From Rickettsiales bacterium (GTDB taxonomy: Bacteria > Pseudomonadota > Alphaproteobacteria > Methylaequorales > Methylaequoraceae), in contig PAYV01000023.1 in assembly GCA_002715305.1 (NCBI GenBank), forward strand, positions 1-20,517: 20,517 bases of DNA. The letters run 5' to 3'. Shown here piece after piece: positions 15,693 to 20,517 of the stretch (position 1 is the stretch's first letter; each line of letters starts with the position of its first letter). The position numbers were made by a program, and so were the translations under genes. The notes under the pieces are model-generated. The model saw nothing but the letters and a program-made list of their open reading frames with translations. It was not told the origin of the DNA and did not search any database.

Positions 15693-16381
15693 AAGTAATT
15701 GATTTTTACGGAAACAAATTATCTTTAGATGTAAGTGGTGTTTTATTTTGGCCATTAAAAAAAATAGCTATAGTATCTGATCTTCATCTTGAAAAGTCTT
15801 CTTATCTTGCAAAAAGAGGAAATTTTTTACCTCCTTATGAAAGTTTTGAAACTTTAAAAAAATTACGAAACGTTTTAAAAAAAAAAAATATCAAACAATT
15901 GATTTTATTGGGAGATGTTTTTCATGATAATTATGGTTACGAGAGATTGGAAAATTCGGCAAGAGATTTATTTAATAAAATAATTATACAATATAATGCT
16001 AGATTTATTCTTGGTAACCATGACAAAAATATCAATATTCCAAATTTAAAAACACTTAAAAAATTAAAGATTAATAATATAAATTTGACACATCAACTTA
16101 CCCAAAACTTATCAATTGAGATTACTGGTCATTATCATCCTAAGGTTGTTTTGTTAATTCAAGGTAATAAGATCTCTAAAAGTTGTTTTATAGTGAGTGG
16201 AAAAAAAATAATACTTCCTGCCTTCGGTAAATTCACTGGTGGTCTAAATGTAGAGAGTAATACTTTTGATAAAATTTTAGATTCAAATTGCGATTATTAT
16301 TTAATCGATAATTCTAAGATTTATCATTTTAGAAAAGATAATAAAAAAAAGAAATTAACACTGAATATTATTTCTAGTTAA
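15689..16381 (+). CDS. pdeM: Ligase-associated metallophosphoesterase PdeM
   Basis: The 230-residue calcineurin-type phosphoesterase has SDLHLEKS (D31, H33), GDVFHD (D76), GNHD (N110, H111) and GHYHPK (H148, H150) as metal ligands. It belongs to the fourth member of the ligase-associated cluster (TIGR04123), proposed to act in DNA damage response. The TTG start overlaps the helicase TGA (TTGA at 15689-15692), with AGTAGG upstream; the N-terminal strand VIDFYGNKLSLDVSGVLFWP fits the family. Its 3' end overlaps the convergent methyltransferase gene by 27 bp. Confidence 0.93.
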   Translation: MKVIDFYGNKLSLDVSGVLFWPLKKIAIVSDLHLEKSSYLAKRGNFLPPYESFETLKKLRNVLKKKNIKQLILLGDVFHDNYGYERLENSARDLFNKIIIQYNARFILGNHDKNINIPNLKTLKKLKINNINLTHQLTQNLSIEITGHYHPKVVLLIQGNKISKSCFIVSGKKIILPAFGKFTGGLNVESNTFDKILDSNCDYYLIDNSKIYHFRKDNKKKKLTLNIISS

Positions 16382-17188
16382 TATCAACAATCTATCATTT
16401 TTATGAATACTGGAGAATCTATTAATATTATCACAATTTAAAAATTTTAGTGAATCAAAATATTTAAGGTATCCTTTAAGTTCATCTTCAAATTTTGCCT
16501 TATTAAAATCTGGATTCTTTTGTGGAATATCTTCAATTACAACAATACCTCCGGTATTTATGTATTTTGTAGTATTTTTAATTATTCTTATTTGATCATC
16601 AAAACTATGGGTACTATCATCAATTAATATATCAAAATTAATTCCTAGTTTGTCAAGATTATCAAAATTATTTTGAATCGAATCAGTTTTCTTTACATCC
16701 ATTAAAAGATAAAAAACATTTTCTAAACTATCTTTTTGTGCCTTTCTAATTAAATTAGGTTCTGAATCAAATCCAAAAATAAGTGCTTCTTTAAAATATT
16801 CTCTCCACATTTTAATAGAAGAATTATAAAATATTCCAATCTCACAGATATTTATTTTTTTCCTTCTAAATGGAGAAAATATTAAATCATAAACTGCAGT
16901 GTAAGGATGTCTGTGTTTGACTAAATTATGAGGTGATTTATCAGTTTCATATTTTTTTCCAATTTTGCATAAGTCTGATTGAAAAAGTGTAGAATCAATA
17001 TATAAATCACCAATATTATTTTTTGGGGTAAAAACAACTCCAAGATCTTTCGAAATGTTCTCAAAATTTTTAAAATTTTCATAAATCTTATTATTTTGAT
17101 TAACATTGTATGCCCAGCCAATTTTTTTTACCCATTTATCATAAAAAAAGTTAATTTTTCTTTTAAAATTTTTTTCTTGTAATTTCAT
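16355..17188 (-). CDS. Class I SAM-dependent methyltransferase, MycE-like
   Basis: The 277-residue protein carries KYETDKSPHNLVKHRHPYTAVYDLIFSPFR (about 79-108), ICEIGIFYNSSIKMWREYF (114-132), FGFDSEP, and ILIDDSTHSFDDQI (188-200), the pattern of O-methyltransferases related to MycE that act on sugars in natural products or surface glycans. The usual second glycine of the SAM loop (as in GVxxGGS) is replaced by YNSS, so binding may be altered. Residues 1-75 are an extra lysine/asparagine-rich N-terminal region without a recognised domain. The substrate is unknown; no glycosyltransferase is nearby. It runs into the convergent pdeM, overlapping it by 27 bp. Confidence 0.8.
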   Translation of the reverse strand: MKLQEKNFKRKINFFYDKWVKKIGWAYNVNQNNKIYENFKNFENISKDLGVVFTPKNNIGDLYIDSTLFQSDLCKIGKKYETDKSPHNLVKHRHPYTAVYDLIFSPFRRKKINICEIGIFYNSSIKMWREYFKEALIFGFDSEPNLIRKAQKDSLENVFYLLMDVKKTDSIQNNFDNLDKLGINFDILIDDSTHSFDDQIRIIKNTTKYINTGGIVVIEDIPQKNPDFNKAKFEDELKGYLKYFDSLKFLNCDNINRFSSIHKNDRLLILTRNNIQC

Positions 17189-17239
17189 AACATAATCTTA
17201 TTCATTTTATGAAAGTGCAATAATTAGACCACACTAAAA

Positions 17240-17470
17240 CTAAAAAGATGTTTGATTGTCATCGAAATATTTACTAACAAATTTACTTATTCTGGGTGCA
17301 AAAAAGATTATACAAATAAATACAACTGGCCATGCTATAAGGAATCTTTCCAACCATGGTATAAAAAAATCATTAAATCCAATTGTTAGTATTATAATGA
17401 ATGCTGAAACAAATGCGCTTGTGCAAAAGGACATTAAGATTGCAAAAACTACTAGTTTTAAACCCTGCAT
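17240..17470 (-). CDS. DUF2798 family small membrane protein
   Basis: The 76-residue protein has two hydrophobic helices, LKLVVFAILMSFCTSAFVSAFIIILTIG and FLIAWPVVFICIIFFAPRI, separated by NDFFIPWLER, and the W..RFLIAWPV...APRI pattern of DUF2798. I take the ATG at 17470 as start rather than the TTG two codons earlier. Function is unknown; the inner membrane is the expected location. It lies in tandem downstream of the bidirectional terminator at 17517-17545, so it is probably transcribed alone. Confidence 0.82.
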   Translation of the reverse strand: MQGLKLVVFAILMSFCTSAFVSAFIIILTIGFNDFFIPWLERFLIAWPVVFICIIFFAPRISKFVSKYFDDNQTSF

Positions 17471-17516
17471 ACCCAATAATAAAGGATAAAAATAATTTTA
17501 CTACAAACTAAATGTC

Positions 17517-17545
17517 AAAAAAGCAGAGAAAATCTCTGCTTTTTT
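17517..17545. terminator. Bidirectional intrinsic terminator
   Basis: GCAGAGA (17523-17529) pairs perfectly with TCTCTGC (17533-17539) around a 3-nt loop, flanked by six A residues on the left and six T residues on the right. It works in both orientations on paper. On the minus strand it ends the small secreted-protein gene, whose stop is 7 bp away, and insulates DUF2798. Confidence 0.9.
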
Positions 17546-17551
17546 AATAAA

Positions 17552-17701
17552 TTAATTAGATTTTGAATCTTTTTCTTTGTCAGTAGAAGTGTCTGAAGTA
17601 TCTTTGATTTCTTTATGACCTCCGCTACAATGATTTGCAGAAACATCAAAGCTACTGAAAATCAAACAAAGAGAAAAGAATAAAGTCGATAATGTTTTCA
17701 T
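17552..17701 (-). CDS. Small secreted protein (49 residues)
   Basis: The ATG at 17701 is preceded by GGAG 6 nt upstream. The product has a signal peptide, MKTLSTLFFSLCLIFSSFDVSA, with likely cleavage before NHCSGGHKEIKD. The mature peptide of about 27 residues has one cysteine, two histidines and a hydrophilic D/T/S/K tail, so it should be periplasmic or exported. I recall similar NHCSGGHKE peptides in SAR11-type genomes but know of no function. The Cys/His content could bind metal, which is a guess. A strong terminator follows immediately. Confidence 0.75.
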   Translation of the reverse strand: MKTLSTLFFSLCLIFSSFDVSANHCSGGHKEIKDTSDTSTDKEKDSKSN

Positions 17702-17756
17702 TTTTAACTCCATAAAGTTTAGTATTTAATTAATAGATTTTGATTTAAATTCAAGT

Positions 17757-17924
17757 TTATTTCACTGAAGCACTTGAATTTTTTTTTATTTGAGATTTTT
17801 TAATTTTATCAATTATTTTATCTTTTTTTACAAAACTACCAATAACCATCCCTGTGATAAAAGCACCAGCGGTTAAAGCACCAGTAAAAAAAGCACTTTT
17901 TATAGCAAAACTAACAAATTTCAT
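17757..17924 (-). CDS. Small single-helix membrane protein (55 residues)
   Basis: The ATG at 17924 is preceded by AAAGGAT at a suitable distance. The product has one glycine/alanine-rich membrane helix (SAFFTGALTAGAFITGMVIGSFV, about residues 10-32), followed by a basic tail KKDKIIDKIKKSQIKKNSSASVK expected in the cytoplasm. The helix contains GxxxG-like spacing that could support self-association. Function is unknown. It is 55 bp upstream of the secreted-protein gene on the same strand, and they may share a transcript. Confidence 0.65.
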   Translation of the reverse strand: MKFVSFAIKSAFFTGALTAGAFITGMVIGSFVKKDKIIDKIKKSQIKKNSSASVK

Positions 17925-17957
17925 TCTTAAATCCTTTAATATTAATTTAATAGATAA

Positions 17958-17985
17958 TTGGAATAAATCAATCTTAGGTTAAAAT
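17958..17985 (+). promoter_or_regulatory. Possible promoter for the 211-residue methyltransferase gene
   Basis: TTGGAA (17958-17963) and TAAAAT (17980-17985) are 16 bp apart and lie 10 bp before the ATG at 17996, predicting an almost leaderless transcript. This agrees with the absence of a ribosome binding site. Confidence 0.35.
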
Positions 17986-17995
17986 ATAGTTTGTT

Positions 17996-18631
17996 ATGAT
18001 AAAAAAACTTATTTTTCAGTATTACAATCATCAACTTAAACAAATTTACTCTAAAAATGTGGAAAAGCACGGTTGTATACCAGCTGCAATTTTTTGGAAT
18101 TCTAAAAAATCTCAGTTTAATAGATTTGAAATTTTAATAAAGTTAGTAAAAAAATTTCAAGCAAATTATAAGATTTCTATTGCTGATGTAGGTTGCGGGT
18201 ATGGCTCACTTTTAGATTTCTTAATTAAAAATAACTACAAAGACATTACGTATTCGGGTTATGATATCAATCCATTATTAATTAAATCTTGTGTAAAAAA
18301 ATATCCAAATATTTCTTTTTCAATAAATAATTTTCCATCAGTGAACTGTGATCTTGCAATCATGTCTGGCACTTATAACTTATGTGTTGGTAATAGTGTT
18401 TCCTTGTGGGAAGAATATATTATTTACAATCTAAAAAAGTGTTTTAATTTTTGCAAAAAGGGCATGATTTTTAATCTTCAATATTCTAAATCGTCTTATA
18501 TAAAAAATTTTATATACTATACAAATGTTAAAAATATGGAAAAAACTTTAAATAAACATTTTAATCGGGTTGAAATATTTTATAATTCAAACACAGGTAA
18601 CGACGTATATTTTACTATTTCAAAAAATTGA
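17996..18631 (+). CDS. Class I SAM-dependent methyltransferase
   Basis: The 211-residue protein has the SAM-binding motif ADVGCGYGSLLDFL (residues 63-76), an acidic second-strand end (SGYDINP, about 87-93), and CDLAIMSGTYNL. The leading FNRFEILIKL before the SAM motif is a recurring feature of a small bacterial methyltransferase family whose substrates I do not know. No membrane segment or extra domain is seen. Its 3' end overlaps convergent trmL by 17 bp. Confidence 0.85.
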   Translation: MIKKLIFQYYNHQLKQIYSKNVEKHGCIPAAIFWNSKKSQFNRFEILIKLVKKFQANYKISIADVGCGYGSLLDFLIKNNYKDITYSGYDINPLLIKSCVKKYPNISFSINNFPSVNCDLAIMSGTYNLCVGNSVSLWEEYIIYNLKKCFNFCKKGMIFNLQYSKSSYIKNFIYYTNVKNMEKTLNKHFNRVEIFYNSNTGNDVYFTISKN

Positions 18632-19079
18632 ATTTATTTTGTCTCCATGCTTCATATATACAAATTGACACAGCATTAGATAAATTTAAACTTCTATTTT
18701 TTGGCATCATTGGAATAAAAATTTTTGGTGAATTATTCAACCTGTTATATATTCGGTCAGAAAGACCATTATCCTCAGATCCAAAAATTAAATAATCACC
18801 AAAATTATACTTTACTTTTTCATAACTAATTTTACCAAACTTCGTTATTAAAAAAATTTTTTTGTCATCTCTTTTAATTATAAACTCTTCAAAATTTTCA
18901 TAAATTGATATATTTTTGAATTCAAAATAATCCATTCCTGCTCTTTTAACTGATTTTTCACTTATATCAAAACCTAGAGGCTTGATGAGATGAAGTTTGC
19001 TACCTGTATTTTTACACAGTCTTATTATGTTACCTGTATTAGGAGGAATTTTTGGTTGAAATAAAACAATATTAAACAA
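18615..19079 (-). CDS. trmL: tRNA (cytidine/uridine-34-2'-O)-methyltransferase TrmL
   Basis: The 154-residue SPOUT (SpoU) enzyme matches E. coli TrmL nearly end to end: IVLFQPKIPPNTGNIIRLCKNTG, KPLGFD, KRAGMDYFEF, LIFGSEDNGLS and IPMMPKNRSLNLSNAVSICIYEAWRQ. It 2'-O-methylates the wobble nucleotide of leucine tRNAs, with SAM bound in the trefoil knot formed by the C-terminal motifs. All expected motifs are present. The convergent methyltransferase gene overlaps its end by 17 bp. Confidence 0.96.
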   Translation of the reverse strand: MFNIVLFQPKIPPNTGNIIRLCKNTGSKLHLIKPLGFDISEKSVKRAGMDYFEFKNISIYENFEEFIIKRDDKKIFLITKFGKISYEKVKYNFGDYLIFGSEDNGLSDRIYNRLNNSPKIFIPMMPKNRSLNLSNAVSICIYEAWRQNKFNFLK

Positions 19080-19119
19080 AAGCTTTTATTTTATGTATAG
19101 AATTAAATTAAATACTATT

Positions 19120-19305
19120 TTATACCAAAAACTTTTCTAATGTTTTTTTATATTTTTCTTCAGAATTAAACCATTGAACAAGATTTCCTCCATTGAAACC
19201 CTTCATTTTAACATCAATAAACCATTCGTTGACATCAATATCCCAGCCATAAAAGACATCAAGTTCAATACTTCCTTTATTAATATTTTTAAAAAATCTA
19301 GCCAT
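19120..19305 (-). CDS. Small conserved-looking hypothetical protein (61 residues)
   Basis: I do not recognise this protein. MARFFKNINKGSIELDVFYGWDIDVNEWFIDVKMKGFNGGNLVQWFNSEEKYKKTLEKFLV contains three tryptophans and several glycines and aspartates, a composition unlikely for a random AT-rich frame. Alternating strands and a C-terminal helix suggest a compact soluble fold. It has no Shine-Dalgarno sequence. It lies 40 bp upstream of trmL on the same strand and may be cotranscribed. Confidence 0.55.
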   Translation of the reverse strand: MARFFKNINKGSIELDVFYGWDIDVNEWFIDVKMKGFNGGNLVQWFNSEEKYKKTLEKFLV

Positions 19306-19400
19306 GACTAAATAAATAATTATTTTAACTGCATTTTAAAGCTGCAAATTTTAGACCAAATTAATTTTTTTATTTGATAAATAAATTGATAAAAAAATCT

Positions 19401-19430
19401 AATACTTATTAAAAAATCTTAGTATTTTTT
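19401..19430. terminator. Weak AT-rich hairpin downstream of bioB
   Basis: AATACT (19401-19406) can pair with AGTATT (19421-19426); T runs follow on both strands. The stem is short and AT-only apart from one pair and the loop is long. It sits right after the bioB stop. The rest of the 125-bp gap (19306-19430) shows nothing recognisable. Confidence 0.3.
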
Positions 19431-20390
19431 TTAAAAAGTTGTATTACTGAGAATACTTTTATCTTTTTCGTTAAAAATAGAGATTAATTTTTTATCCTCA
19501 TTCATATCATTATTTTTAGTTGTCAGTAGCGATTCTCCATAAAAAATAGAATTAGCACCGGATATCATACATAGGATTTGTGTTTCTTGAGATAATTTTT
19601 TTCTACCTGCAGACAATCTTATTCTAGATTTTGGCATTAATATTCTTGCGGTTGCAACCATTCTAATCATTTCAATCGGTTCTACAGGCTTTTGATTTTG
19701 TAATGGGGTTCCATTCACAGGGACCAACGCGTTGATTGGAACACTTTCAGGTTGCGGTGACAAATTTGCTAACACTTGCAGCATACTTGCTCTATCATCC
19801 CACGATTCACCCATTCCTATAATTCCACCACAACATACACTAATTCCAGCGTCTCTTACATTCTTTATAGTATCTAATCTTTCATGAAAAGTTCTGGTTG
19901 TGATTATCTTTGAATAATATTCAGGAGAAGTATCTATATTATGATTATAAGCGTCTAATCCAGCTTTTTTTAATGCCTTTGCTTGAGATTTTGTAATTGA
20001 GCCAAGTGTAACACAAGTTTCTAATCCAAGAGATTTTACAATTTTTATCATCTGAATTACACAATTTAAATCATCTCCATCTCTAAGCTTTTTCCATGCA
20101 GCTCCCATACAAAATCTATCTGCTCCATTAGATTTAGCAATCTTTGCAGCTTTCTCAACTTTTGAAATTTCAATTAATCTTTCTTTTTTTAAATCAACAT
20201 TATAATGTGCAGATTGTGGACAATATTTACAATCTTCAGGACAAGAACCAGTCTTTATTGAAATTAAAGATGCCAACTGAAAAGAGGAACTTTTAAAATT
20301 TTTTTTATGAACTGTCTGTGCTTGAAAAATTAAGTCATCTAATGGCTTAGAAAGTATATTTTTAATTTTGTTTAAAGAAACTTTACTCAT
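19431..20390 (-). CDS. bioB: Biotin synthase
   Basis: The 319-residue radical SAM enzyme inserts sulfur into dethiobiotin, the last step of biotin synthesis. The SAM cluster motif is GSCPEDCKYCPQSAHYN with Cys50, Cys54 and Cys57. Ligand regions for the second, sulfur-donating cluster are present: FCMGAAWK, ETCVTLG, SVCCGGIIGMGE and the arginine in RIRLSAGR. YNHNIDTSPEYY is the usual substrate-binding stretch. It is slightly shorter than E. coli BioB (346), at the C-terminus. No other bio gene is visible, but only one side is in the window. Its ATG overlaps the stop of the upstream gene (ATGA at 20387-20390), so it is the downstream member of an operon. Confidence 0.97.
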   Translation of the reverse strand: MSKVSLNKIKNILSKPLDDLIFQAQTVHKKNFKSSSFQLASLISIKTGSCPEDCKYCPQSAHYNVDLKKERLIEISKVEKAAKIAKSNGADRFCMGAAWKKLRDGDDLNCVIQMIKIVKSLGLETCVTLGSITKSQAKALKKAGLDAYNHNIDTSPEYYSKIITTRTFHERLDTIKNVRDAGISVCCGGIIGMGESWDDRASMLQVLANLSPQPESVPINALVPVNGTPLQNQKPVEPIEMIRMVATARILMPKSRIRLSAGRKKLSQETQILCMISGANSIFYGESLLTTKNNDMNEDKKLISIFNEKDKSILSNTTF

Positions 20391-20517
20391 TTATTTTTTT
20401 GATAGTTAGGTAAAAACATTTCACCAGTACAAAAAAGATACTCCAACCTAACTTTAGAATCAATAGGTCCTTTTAATTCATATTCTTTATCGTTTAACAA
20501 AACCTGTGCACCAAAAA
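20387..20517 (-). CDS. 3' end of an unidentified gene coupled to bioB
   Basis: The minus-strand frame open from the window edge encodes about 43 residues ending LFCTGEMFLPNYQKNK, including GAQVLLNDKEYELKGPIDSK. Its TGA overlaps the bioB ATG, which strongly supports a real gene in the same operon. I do not recognise the fragment; it does not look like BioF, BioD or BioA ends that I know. Confidence 0.6.
   Translation of the reverse strand, partial: FGAQVLLNDKEYELKGPIDSKVRLEYLFCTGEMFLPNYQKNK

Noticed and set aside
16921..17121. 66-codon minus-strand open frame inside the MycE-like methyltransferase gene
   Set aside because: Same strand, different frame, entirely within a recognised gene; composition is random-like.
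17256..17489. 77-codon plus-strand open frame over DUF2798
   Set aside because: Antisense to a protein with clear DUF2798 features.

Overview
The window is very AT-rich (roughly 30% G+C or less by eye), densely packed, and full of short intergenic gaps, ATGA/TTGA stop-start overlaps and convergent overlaps. No rRNA, tRNA, CRISPR array, insertion sequence or prophage gene was seen. The gene content (alphaproteobacterial-type PqqA, the ligase-associated Lhr/ligase/exonuclease/PdeM cluster, DUF2798, TrmL, BioB, a small secreted NHCSGGHKE protein) suggests a streamlined marine alphaproteobacterium of the SAR11 (Pelagibacterales) or HIMB59/AEGEAN-169 type. This placement is an inference from composition and remembered family distributions.

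Left part (1-4100): the 3' end of a photolyase/cryptochrome-like flavoprotein, then a minus-strand pair (Coq7-family diiron hydroxylase followed by a SIP-type flavin reductase). Head-to-head with these is a plus-strand pair: a type III polyketide synthase and an ICMT-like membrane methyltransferase 1 nt downstream. The synthase/methyltransferase pair matches the architecture of alkylpyrone/phenolic-lipid operons (BpsA-BpsB, SrsA-SrsB). The divergent hydroxylase and reductase raise the possibility of a four-gene lipid-quinone or methoxylated phenolic-lipid module. A decayed HAD phosphatase follows.

Middle part (4100-10720): a YadGH-type ABC-2 exporter on the minus strand; upstream of it a 25-codon pqqA gene with a strong ribosome binding site and its own terminator, but no pqqBCDE in the window; a cyclic-nucleotide-binding protein without an output domain; a small alpha/beta-barrel protein; endonuclease III with unusual cysteine spacing; a 650-residue protein of unknown function with a P-loop at its extreme C-terminus, preceded by a good sigma70-like promoter and a 12-bp palindrome touching its start codon; and a two-CBS-domain protein with a C-terminal membrane anchor.

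Right part (10717-20517): the complete ligase-associated DNA repair cluster arranged as two divergent pairs (exonuclease-ligase on minus, helicase-PdeM on plus) whose 5' ends overlap by 18 bp. Then come a MycE-like methyltransferase, DUF2798, two small proteins (one secreted, one membrane), a second class I methyltransferase, TrmL, a small unknown protein, BioB, and the 3' end of an unidentified gene translationally coupled to bioB.
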